Shown here: positions 7,250 to 14,000 of the stretch, one piece after another
Position numbering within the stretch: position 1 is the stretch's first letter
Layout of the letters: each line of letters starts with the position of its first letter
IMG/VR virus record: IMGVR_UViG_3300021409_000092
Location: 1-22,213 of that record
DNA length: 22,213 nt
Source: a virus
Reading direction: 5' to 3' (one strand)
The notes under the pieces: generated by a model
Told to the model about the DNA's origin: nothing
The model's input: only the letters and a program-made list of their open reading frames with translations
The model's database searches: none
Made by a program: the position numbers and the translations under genes

Positions 7250-7501
7250 ATGAAGCTGAAGACTTTGAAGCCGCTGTATCTGGGCGGTCAAACCTTGGTC
7301 GAGGGTAAATCCTTCGAAACCATTGAGCAGCACGGCCGCGAGCTGATCCAGAAAGGTTACGCCGAGCCTGATGCTGGAGACGGCGAATCAGCAGTGGTGC
7401 TGGGCGAGGAAGATGCCGCTGGTGCTGGTGTTCTGACCAGCGACCTGGTGGCAGCTCCGTCGAAGACCGAAAAGCCGCCAAAGCCCAAAAAAGGCGAATG
7501 A
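7250..7501 (+). CDS. small protein downstream of capsid, unknown
   Basis: An 83-residue acidic-to-basic small protein. I start it at the ATG at 7250, preceded by GGAGGT; the frame extends upstream to 7178 but that would overlap the capsid gene and the hairpin. The N-terminal 45 residues (MKLKTLKPLYLGGQTLVEGKS start, then FETIEQHGRELIQKGYAE) look like a small beta-alpha domain; the middle is acidic and the end is a Lys/Pro tail (KTEKPPKPKKGE). The gene at 8173 has the same plan (MKVKAL start, Gly-x-x-Phe, Leu-x-x-x-Gly-Leu-Val-Glu, Lys/Pro tail), so the two may be paralogues. Small proteins with this plan occur between capsid and connector genes in Pseudomonas phages; a role in head assembly is only a guess. 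Confidence 0.75.
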   Translation: MKLKTLKPLYLGGQTLVEGKSFETIEQHGRELIQKGYAEPDAGDGESAVVLGEEDAAGAGVLTSDLVAAPSKTEKPPKPKKGE

Positions 7502-7502
7502 C

Positions 7503-7844
7503 ATGTCGGTCATCGATATCGACGTGGCAATGAAGCACTGCCGGGCCGAGGAAGTCGACCGCGATGACGTGCAGCTGAAGCTGGACGCCGCGGAAGAGTC
7601 GGCGGCTTTGTTCCTGAACCGGTCGTTCTACGCCGATGCTGACGCATTGGCCGCAGCGGTGCTGGATGGCAGCGCCGGGGATGATCCCATGGTGATTACC
7701 AAGTCCATTATATCGGCCTGCCTGCTCATTCTCGGCAACCTGTATGCAAATCGTGAAGATGTGGTGGTGGCCACCAACGTGTTCGAACTGCCCCAAGGAT
7801 CGCGCTCGCTGTTGAGCCCTTATCGCGTATCACTGGGGGTCTGA
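7503..7844 (+). CDS. head-tail connector protein (HK97 gp6-like)
   Basis: Probable adaptor that binds beneath the portal ring, 113 residues, the normal size for the HK97 gp6/Phage_connect family. Family features are the start MSVIDIDVAMKHCRAE, a helix with DDVQLKLDAAEESAALFLNR and the C-terminal ITKSIISACLLILGNLYANRE followed by a short tail containing LSPYR. The last pattern (helix, then LxPYR or LLxPYR) is characteristic. It begins one base after the stop of the previous gene and overlaps the next one as TGATG. Identification is by sequence pattern plus order between capsid and head closure genes. Confidence 0.9.
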   Translation: MSVIDIDVAMKHCRAEEVDRDDVQLKLDAAEESAALFLNRSFYADADALAAAVLDGSAGDDPMVITKSIISACLLILGNLYANREDVVVATNVFELPQGSRSLLSPYRVSLGV

Positions 7845-8164
7845 TGAGAGCCGGCCGATTGCGTCACGAATTGTCGCTCCAGTCAAAACAGCGCGTACCT
7901 GATGGCATGGGCGGAGGCGTTGACGGCTGGGTCGAGCTTCGCAAGATACGGGCGGAAATCACCACTCCGACAGGACGCACGTCACCTGTCTCACAACAGC
8001 TGACCGCGCTGGTGACAGCCGAAATCATCGTCCGGCCAGCCGGTGATGTTGTTGCAGGCCTGCGCTTGGTCAGCGCGACCACCACTTACCTGATCGAAGC
8101 CGCGTTGCCGGACAACGAAGGCTCGCTGCTTCGGTTGCTGTGTTCGAACGTTCCCCATCCTTGA
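7844..8164 (+). CDS. head closure protein (phage head-tail joining, gp16/gp7-like)
   Basis: Probable stopper that seals the packaged head and joins it to the tail, 106 residues. It shows the family's typical beginning, MRAGRLRHELSLQSKQ, then DGMGGGVDGWVELRKIRAEI, a TGR segment and a beta-rich C-terminus. This matches the Phage_H_T_join (SPP1 gp16/HK97 gp7-like) family in length and layout. It overlaps the connector gene by one base at TGATG and is followed nine bases later by the next small gene, whose GAGGTGA ribosome binding site lies in the gap. Confidence 0.9.
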   Translation: MRAGRLRHELSLQSKQRVPDGMGGGVDGWVELRKIRAEITTPTGRTSPVSQQLTALVTAEIIVRPAGDVVAGLRLVSATTTYLIEAALPDNEGSLLRLLCSNVPHP

Positions 8165-8172
8165 GGTGAAAC

Positions 8173-8367
8173 ATGAAAGTGAAAGCATTGGCGAGTCTGT
8201 CCACGGCGAGCGGCTGGAAAGAACCTGGTGAAGAGTTCACGGTCAGCGCAGCTGAGGCGGATGCCTTGGTGGAGCGTGGCCTGGTTGAGCGTTCTGGTGC
8301 TGAGCCTGAGCAAGCAGTCGATTCTGCCCCTCCCAAGGCACCCAAAGCGCCGAAATCGAAGAGCTGA
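8173..8367 (+). CDS. small Lys/Pro-tailed protein, unknown
   Basis: A 64-residue protein starting MKVKALASLS, with a good ribosome binding site (GAGGTGA, spacing about 5). Residues 1-40 resemble the N-terminal part of the 83-residue protein encoded at 7250: a short MKxKxL strand, a Gly-x-x-Phe turn (GEEFTV) and a helix ending in Gly-Leu-Val-Glu. The remainder is a Ser/Ala/Pro-rich linker with a basic tail (PPKAPKAPKSKS). It sits between head closure and the gp10-like gene, so it is part of the head-tail operon. No function is known to me; two related small proteins in one cluster suggest either a duplication or two subunits of one structure. Confidence 0.75.
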   Translation: MKVKALASLSTASGWKEPGEEFTVSAAEADALVERGLVERSGAEPEQAVDSAPPKAPKAPKSKS

Positions 8368-8369
8368 TC

Positions 8370-8795
8370 ATGGCTAGACGCTCGAGCATTCAAGGCGATT
8401 TCAAGTTGCGCGGTCTGTTGCGGCGGATCGGCAACGAGATCGAAAGCGACCTGCGGCCCGCGATGGTGGAGGCCGCTGACCTGGTGTTGGAGACGCAGAC
8501 ATTTCTGATTCCGCGCGACACTGGCGACGCCGCCGAGTCGCTTACGGCCTTTGTCTCGAAAAGCGGGTTGGATGCCGAAATCGGTATCCGCGGCAAGAAG
8601 AACAACACTCGGTACTTCTATACGAAGTTCCTCGAGTACGGCACCAAGGGGTACGCCCGTGGCGAAAGCGAAGTTCCTGCACGTCCAGCGCATCCTTGGC
8701 TTCGCCCGTCCTACGACCTGAATCGTGAGCAGATCATTCTGCTGATCAGCAGAGCGATCGACTCCACTTTACGCAAGGCTGCGGAGGGCAGATGA
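8370..8795 (+). CDS. HK97 gp10-like tail/neck protein
   Basis: A 141-residue protein of the HK97-gp10 family (Pfam HK97-gp10_like), usually a tail-completion or neck component. Signature features: an N-terminal helix (LRGLLRRIGNEIESDLRPAMVEAADLV region), the PRDTGDAAESL motif (related to the common P-x-x-T-G-x-L), a beta stretch, FLEYGTKGYA and the typical PARPAHPWLRPSYD motif followed by a C-terminal helix. It begins two bases after the previous stop and overlaps the next gene by four bases (ATGA). Position between head closure and tail terminator agrees with HK97-type gene order. Confidence 0.92.
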   Translation: MARRSSIQGDFKLRGLLRRIGNEIESDLRPAMVEAADLVLETQTFLIPRDTGDAAESLTAFVSKSGLDAEIGIRGKKNNTRYFYTKFLEYGTKGYARGESEVPARPAHPWLRPSYDLNREQIILLISRAIDSTLRKAAEGR

Positions 8796-9178
8796 GCAAC
8801 CCAGGCTTGGCGCTGCAGAAGGCGCTCTTCGAAAGACTCTCTGCCAGCCTGTCGACGCCGGTGTTCGATGCCGTGCCGGCCGGAACGCCTTACCCCTATG
8901 TGACGCTGGACTACGAAATAACCGACAACACGACGCCGGTGAGCGGGAAGAAGCGTGAGAACCGCCTGTTCTATCTTTCGGTCTGGTCGAGTTATCAGGG
9001 ACAGGCCGAGGTTAAGCGTATCAATGGCGAAATCGCGGATGCCCTTGACGAAGTCGCACTGCCATTGGAGACAGGTGCCGCCGTTTCTGTTCGCGTGCTG
9101 CGGACCGAAACAAGCCGAGAGCCGGACGGCAAGACTTACATGGGATCGGTGACTCTTCGGATCATCACCCAACACTGA
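8792..9178 (+). CDS. DUF3168 tail terminator/completion protein
   Basis: A 128-residue protein matching the DUF3168 layout: an N-terminal helix (LALQKALFERLSASL), the motif VPAGTPYPYVTLDYEI, a beta strand with LFYLSVWSSYQGQAEVK, a helix (RINGEIADALD) and the C-terminal TYMGSVTLRIITQ. The family includes tail completion proteins equivalent to lambda gpU/HK97 gp10-11 that cap the tail tube and join it to the head. It overlaps the preceding gene as ATGA and is followed by an intrinsic terminator-like hairpin, so the head/connector block appears to end here. Confidence 0.9.
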   Translation: MSNPGLALQKALFERLSASLSTPVFDAVPAGTPYPYVTLDYEITDNTTPVSGKKRENRLFYLSVWSSYQGQAEVKRINGEIADALDEVALPLETGAAVSVRVLRTETSREPDGKTYMGSVTLRIITQH

Positions 9179-9198
9179 CACCGCCGAGCAACACCAAC

Positions 9199-9221
9199 AC
9201 CCGCCATCGAGCGGGTTTTTT
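9199..9221 (+). terminator. intrinsic terminator before tail tube gene
   Basis: The 6-bp stem ACCCGC (9199-9204) / GCGGGT (9211-9216) has a 6-base loop and is followed by six T residues ending at 9221. It lies 21 bases after the DUF3168 stop. It could separate head and tail expression, or be read through by phage antitermination. The core resembles the terminators at 11005 and 21092. Confidence 0.8.
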
Positions 9222-9257
9222 ATTGCTTGAAAACCACCCGCGCCCTGGAGGGCAACC

Positions 9258-9737
9258 ATGACTATTCAAACTTCCGCTGGCGTTCGCTGCCTGATCGGGC
9301 CCGCCCACAATGTCACCTACAAAGAAGACGCCACCGGTCGTGCCGCTGCACTGACCGCGCTGAAGGCGCTGACCTACGTCGAGCTGGGCGAGGTCGAAGA
9401 TGCTGGCGAACTGGGCGACGAGGCCAGCACCGCTGATTTCACTGCCCTGTCCAATCGCCGTAAGCGCAAGGTCAAGGGTACGTTCGACGCCGGTACCCAG
9501 CAGCTGACGCTGGGCCAAGACCCTAAGGACGCCGGCCAGAAGGCGGTTAAAGCCGCAGTGGCCAGCGACAGCAACTACGCCTTTCAGATCGACTACGGCG
9601 ACGGCACTGCGGATTACTACCTCGGCCAGGTGCTGAGCTTCCGCAAGCAGATCGGCACCGCTGAATCGATCCGCAAAGCCACCGTTTCCGTCGCGATCAA
9701 CTCGGCGATTTACGAGCAGGAAGCCCCGGCGACCTGA
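9258..9737 (+). CDS. major tail tube protein
   Basis: Probable subunit of the tail tube, 159 residues. It has the beta-rich layout and length of siphophage tube proteins: MTIQTSAGVRCLIG at the start, a YVELGEVEDAGELGDEAS stretch, a long charged loop and strand around NRRKRKVKGTFDAGTQQLTLGQDP, and FQIDYGDGTADYYLGQVLSF near the end. The phrase KxKGTFDAGT-x-x-L is typical of HK97 gp12-like tube proteins. It starts with a strong ribosome binding site (GGAGG, 9247-9251), as fits a highly produced protein. It lies directly before the tail assembly chaperones, as usual for the tube gene. A weak hairpin follows the stop. Confidence 0.9.
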   Translation: MTIQTSAGVRCLIGPAHNVTYKEDATGRAAALTALKALTYVELGEVEDAGELGDEASTADFTALSNRRKRKVKGTFDAGTQQLTLGQDPKDAGQKAVKAAVASDSNYAFQIDYGDGTADYYLGQVLSFRKQIGTAESIRKATVSVAINSAIYEQEAPAT

Positions 9738-9763
9738 TTTCGCGATCACCAGCCACACCCAAG

Positions 9764-9782
9764 CGCCGCGCTCGCGGCGTTT
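9764..9782 (+). terminator. weak hairpin, possible terminator after tail tube
   Basis: The arms CGCCGC (9764-9769) and GCGGCG (9774-9779) form a 4-base-loop hairpin followed by only three T residues. It lies between the tail tube stop and the chaperone start at 9820. The short U-tract makes it at best a partial terminator or an mRNA-stabilising hairpin. Confidence 0.4.
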
Positions 9783-9819
9783 GCCTCAGCATTTTTCCCA
9801 CCATTAGGAATATTGATCC

Positions 9820-10179
9820 ATGTCGAAGACTGACCACGGCGCAACTGATGTAACGATCGGCTCTGAAGTCTACAGCCTCGCCTTCACCCTGAAGGCCGTG
9901 AAGAATATCGAGCGCCGTTTCGGCGGTATCTCGCCTGCCTTGCAGGAAGTCCAGAAACTGAGCCTGGGTGCGGCCGTGGCCGTCATTGCGGCTGGCGCTG
10001 GCCTGACGCTGAAGCCGAAAGAGGTTGAAGCGCTCGAGGAAGAGATTTACCAAGCCGGTATCGGCGAGGTCACTCCGCCGCTGATTCAATACCTGCTGGC
10101 GTTGCTGAATCCAGCGGCCAAGACCGAAGAAGAGCTCGCGAAAGACGCCGAAGAAGGCGCGAGCAAGGGAAAAAAGTAA
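9820..10179 (+). CDS. tail assembly chaperone G
   Basis: Zero-frame product of the G/G-T gene pair, 119 residues. It acts in tail assembly by binding the tape measure protein and tube subunits and is absent from the finished virion. The protein has a short beta N-terminus (VTIGSEVYSLAFTLKAVKNIE), a helical core (FGGISPALQEVQKLSLGAAVAVIAAG) and a charged tail (AAKTEEELAKDAEEGASKGKK) where the frameshift occurs. Its start ATG at 9820 is preceded by AGGA in a suitable position. The location between tail tube and tape measure is decisive, as is the slippery sequence at its very end. Confidence 0.9.
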   Translation: MSKTDHGATDVTIGSEVYSLAFTLKAVKNIERRFGGISPALQEVQKLSLGAAVAVIAAGAGLTLKPKEVEALEEEIYQAGIGEVTPPLIQYLLALLNPAAKTEEELAKDAEEGASKGKK

Positions 10180-10430
10180 ATCGCCCGAGCAACGGTAGCT
10201 ATGTGGATGAGATCTTCTGCATTGCTACCGGCAGCCTCCAATGGTCGCCGCGCGATGCCTGGGAGACGCCAGTTCCTCAAATCCTGATGGCTTGGGAGGC
10301 GCGAGTCGAGTTTCTTCGCGCGACCAACCCGTTCCGTAAGGTAGAAGACCCCGATACGCCGCCGCCCGAAGAAACCCCCGAGGAGAAACGCCAGCGTCTC
10401 AAAGCGAAGATCCGCGGGATGCGTGGTTGA
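9820..10430 (+). CDS. tail assembly chaperone G-T, made by -1 frameshift
   Basis: Extended form of the chaperone, predicted 203 residues. Ribosomes reading G slip back one base at 10167-10176 and continue in the frame that is open from 10176 to the TGA at 10428-10430. The T part adds 84 residues: VNRPSNGSYVDEIFCIATG, a segment with WSPRDAWETPVPQILMAWEARVEF and a Lys/Glu/Pro-rich tail (EETPEEKRQRLKAKI). The downstream frame has no good start of its own (only GTG at 10203 without a ribosome binding site), as expected for a frameshift-only domain. In lambda, the T domain recruits the tube protein and the G to G-T ratio is critical; I infer the same here. The coding is spliced by frame, so the interval contains two reading frames. 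Confidence 0.85.
10167..10176 (+). promoter_or_regulatory. -1 programmed frameshift site GGGAAAAAAG
   Basis: In the G frame the codons read AAG GGA AAA AAG TAA. Two overlapping slippery heptamers fit the X_XXY_YYZ rule in phase: G GGA AAA (10167-10173) and A AAA AAG (10170-10176); the latter is the efficient E. coli dnaX-type site. The zero-frame stop follows at once (10177-10179). A purine-rich SD-like AAGG (10154-10157) lies about 12 bases upstream, where it could stimulate slippage. Confidence 0.88.
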
Positions 10431-10484
10431 GCTATCGAAAAATTTCTTATGGTAGATTTCTTCCCTTCTAAGGGAGGGTCATGC

Positions 10485-10973
10485 ATGAGGAAGTTGCGCA
10501 CAGCGTTAGTGGCGAGTTGTCTGCCATTTTTTGTCGCGGGGTGTGGTAAGTCGGTAGAGGAGAAAATGGGGGCGATCTGTGAGGATGTAGTAAAAGCATC
10601 CGTTATCGACCCTTCAGCACTAGTTTTCAACTCAGTGTCGGCCAAGCCACAGGAGGCCAGTAAGGAAAGCCTCGTTCGGTTTTTAGGCCTTCGAAATGGT
10701 GGAAGTCTTAATGCTGATCAGCAGCAGGGCCTGCAAAACCTGATGTCGGATATGAGCAAAGTTAAAGAAGCTCTTGCTCGGGTGGACTTTACTGACAAGA
10801 CCGGTGTGGCCCGCAGAGACAATGCTGTTTGCTGGTTTATGGATACTGGACATGGATTTGAGCTTGGTTCGGCGTCTGTTCTTGGAAAAAGATATGTGGG
10901 TATCGACCTAATCGGCCTGTTCGTTAGTCACAACCAGCCAGAATATTTAGATGATATGAATCGAGTTCGTTAG
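10485..10973 (+). CDS. putative lipoprotein, moron between tail chaperones and tape measure
   Basis: A 162-residue predicted lipoprotein. The ATG at 10485 follows AGGGAGGG (10471-10478); an ATG at 10481 is out of frame. Residues 1-19 form a signal peptide (MRKLRT basic start, hydrophobic ALVASCLPFFVAG) with lipobox V-A-G-C at 17-20, so Cys20 should be lipidated. The mature part has two cysteines, Cys32 and Cys116, that could form a disulfide in the periplasm, and motifs IDPSALVFNSV and DNAVCWFMD. Codon use is more AT-rich than the flanking genes. It has its own leader, with TTGAGC (10427) and TATGGT (10448) as a weak promoter candidate with a short 15-base spacer, and two tandem terminators behind it. 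HK97 carries its gp15 superinfection-exclusion gene in this same slot; a similar role here is inference. Confidence 0.85.
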   Translation: MRKLRTALVASCLPFFVAGCGKSVEEKMGAICEDVVKASVIDPSALVFNSVSAKPQEASKESLVRFLGLRNGGSLNADQQQGLQNLMSDMSKVKEALARVDFTDKTGVARRDNAVCWFMDTGHGFELGSASVLGKRYVGIDLIGLFVSHNQPEYLDDMNRVR

Positions 10974-11004
10974 CGTGTCGAGTTAAAGAGCAACGATTGA
11001 AATG

Positions 11005-11030
11005 AAAGCCCGCCTTGTGCGGGCTTTTTT
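11005..11030 (+). terminator. strong intrinsic terminator after lipoprotein gene
   Basis: The 9-bp stem AAAGCCCGC (11005-11013) / GCGGGCTTT (11019-11027) has the loop CTTGT, and the T-run continues to 11030. It lies 32 bases after the lipoprotein stop and is the first of two terminators in tandem. Confidence 0.92.
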
Positions 11031-11034
11031 AATG

Positions 11035-11057
11035 GCCGCCGTTTGGGCGGCTTTTTT
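11035..11057 (+). terminator. second tandem terminator before tape measure
   Basis: The 6-bp stem GCCGCC (11035-11040) / GGCGGC (11046-11051) has the loop GTTTG, followed by six T residues (11052-11057). It ends only 17 bases before the tape measure ATG, so the tape measure ribosome binding site (GGAGA) directly follows it. Confidence 0.85.
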
Positions 11058-11074
11058 GCGTCCGGAGAAAATGC

Positions 11075-14000
11075 ATGGCAGGGCAAGAAGTTCGCGGGAT
11101 GCTGATCCGGCTTGAGGCGACTACGGCACAACTCCGTCAGGAGATGGACCGTGCTGACGCCTCGGTTACGAAGGCGACCGGGCGCATTGACACCCAGCTG
11201 GGCAAGGTTGACTCAGCATTTGATCGTGCAGCGAAAAGTGCGCAGTCGGCGGCCGGGGTTTTAAAAGGCGCACTGGCGCTGGCCGTGGGTGGCGCAAGCA
11301 TAAGCGCCATTTTTGATCAGGCTGAAGCCTACACAACCGTTGCAAACCGTCTCAAATTGGTGACGTCTAGCAGCAAAGAATTCACCGACGCTCAAAACGC
11401 GGTTTTCAGTATTGCGCAAAAATCCGGGCAGCCGCTCGGGGCAACTGCGGAGCTCTACCAGCGCATCGCTACAAATCAGAAGGAATTGAAGCTGAGCGGC
11501 CAGGGTGTGGCTGGGATTGTCGAAACCATCTCGAAAACAATGGTCATCAGTGGTGCATCGGCCGCGTCCGCCGATGCTGCGTTGGTGCAGCTTGGACAAT
11601 CCTTTGCGTCTGGCACTTTGCGTGGTGAAGAGCTGAACTCGGTGCTAGAGCAAGCTCCGGCGCTTGCCCAGGCGATAGCGAAAGGCATGGGGAAAACCGT
11701 GGGCGAGCTCCGTTCACTCGGCACGGACGGCAAGCTGACTGCCGCCGCTGTAGTGGCAGCCTTGCAGGCTGAAGCGGGAGCTGTAGACGCGCTGTTCAAT
11801 CAGATGCAAAGCACGATCGGCACTGCTCTGACGCGCATACAAACCTCTTTTACCCGCATCATTGGCGAGGCAGATAAACTGTCCGGTACCAGCGTTTCCC
11901 TCGCAGGTGCAATTAACCAAGCATCCCGAGCACTGGATCAGATCAAGGTTCCAGAGGCCGTAGCGGTGGTCTCCAAACACGCCGAGACGTTGTCCACAGT
12001 GCTGGATGCGGTTCTCTACGCTGCCCTCGGGAAAGTTGCAGCAGGTTTTGCGCAATGGACAGCCGCTTCCGGCGCCGCGGTGCTCGCCAATCAGAAAGCT
12101 CTTGCCGCTGCTGCAAAAACGGCCCAGCAGGATCTTTGGTCGGCGCAATCCAAGCAGATTGACGCTCGGGCCATCGTGGAGCGCCAAGCGTTGGAACTGC
12201 GGGCTGCCCAAGGGAAGGTCTCTTCGGACCGTGCCCGGCAATTATCCGAAGTCGGAAACATCCAGGCCGCGCAAGCGACGCTTGCAGCTGAGGTGGCGTT
12301 GGAGCGTCAGCGCCTGGGGGCACAAATCAGCGAGCAAGGAAGACTCGCATCGAGTGCGCGGCTTAGTGGGCTGCTGGATGCCCAGACACTCGTAACCAAC
12401 AAGCTTGCCGCTGCGGAACAAAAGTTGGCCGCAACTACCGTTGCCACATCTGCGGAAATCCAAGCGGCAAATGCTCGCGTCACGGCTTCTAAGGCCGCCC
12501 TTGCTGAAACAACGCTGGCGGTAAATGCCGCAACTGTGGCCTCTGAAAAGGCAGCTGCAGCCGCATCTATTGCAGGGCGAGCTTGGGGCGGTTTGAAGAC
12601 AGGAGCGGCGGGCCTTTTGGGGCTGCTTGGCGGTCCGGTTGGGCTGGCTTTCATGGCTGGCGCCGTCGCGCTGTCCTTCGTCGATTTCAGCGACAAGTCA
12701 AAGACCCTGATGGGTGATTTGGGCGACCTTGGCAAGTCCGTCGACCAGGTCCGTACCGAGTTTAACAAGCTCAACGAGGATCAGCAGCGCGCCCAAATCA
12801 ACACTTGGAAGGACAAGCAGCTCGGCGCAGCCCTGGCAGTGGAGAACGCTTATAAAGATCTGAAAGAATCGGTTCAAAGCGCACTGGTCGAGCCGGTTAA
12901 TCCTGAGATGGTTGATCCTGCCAAAATGGCAGAGCAACTCCGGTCGTTTGAGGCTTTGGTCGCAAAAATGGATGCCGCACGCGCGGCTGGCCAATCTCTT
13001 AGCCCAATCCTGCGTGAAGCCGCCGCCAATGGTCAGATTTCCCCTGAGCAGCTACGTCAGTGGGAAACAAAAGCCGGGCTGCTGAGCGATAACGCTTCCA
13101 TCGCCGCGCAAGTTACGGCGCGTCTCAGCGAGTTGACAGGCGCGCTTAACCAAAACACGACGGCTACCCAGGCCAATAATCAGGCAAAGGCAGGCTTTAC
13201 AACCGAGGGCGAGAAGTACCTCAGCACCATTCAGAAGCAGCTTGCCGGCCTGCAGGACGGCGGTAACGCAATCAAGGAGGCGAACCGCTACATAGCAGAG
13301 CACGCGGATCTGTCTGAAGCTGACCGCGTTGCGATTCTTTCGACTGCCAATGCGATCGAGGCTAACAAAGCTGCAACCAAGGCAGCAAAGGATGAAACGA
13401 AACTCGGCAACGCAGCGGCGAGAGAGGCGGCTACTGAGCTCAAAAACCAGCAGAAGGCACTCGAAGATCTAACCGCGAAGTCGGCGATCTCGACCAAGTC
13501 CGCCAATGATTTGGCTGATTCTTATTTGGCTGGGATCGGGAGCATTCGCGAGATCACCCTTCAGCAGAAGGTTGAGGAAGAACTTCTCAAGACTGGTGCT
13601 GATGCGCGCGACAAGGTCACAGAGTCGATCCGCAGTCAGATGGCTGCGGAGGATCGCCGAGACGTCGCCAGGAACATCGCAGATCTTCGAATTGAGGCCA
13701 CGCAAACTCTGGCACAGGCAACCGCGACCTTGCGCGGGGCTGACGCGCTCGAAGCGTTCAACGTGCAGAAAGCCATGCAGGTCGCGCTCGTTGGAAAAAA
13801 TATCGAGTACGGCAGCAAAGAGTATGACCAGCTGCTCGAAGCAACCAAGGCGCAGCTGGACCATAACAAAGCGTTGGAACAGGCCGGCGCGGCTAACAGT
13901 ATCGTCGACCGCCTGTATCCACAGACCAAGCTACTGCGCGATTACACCCAGGAGCAGGAAGCGCTCAATAAAGCGATCGAGCTTTATCCGGAAAAAGCAG

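Noticed and set aside
9764-9782. Hairpin after tail tube as a full intrinsic terminator
   Set aside because: Only three T residues follow the stem; kept only as a weak feature.
10203-10430. Stand-alone gene for the T domain starting at GTG 10203
   Set aside because: There is no ribosome binding site, and the frame is open back to the slippery site, so a frameshift product explains it better.
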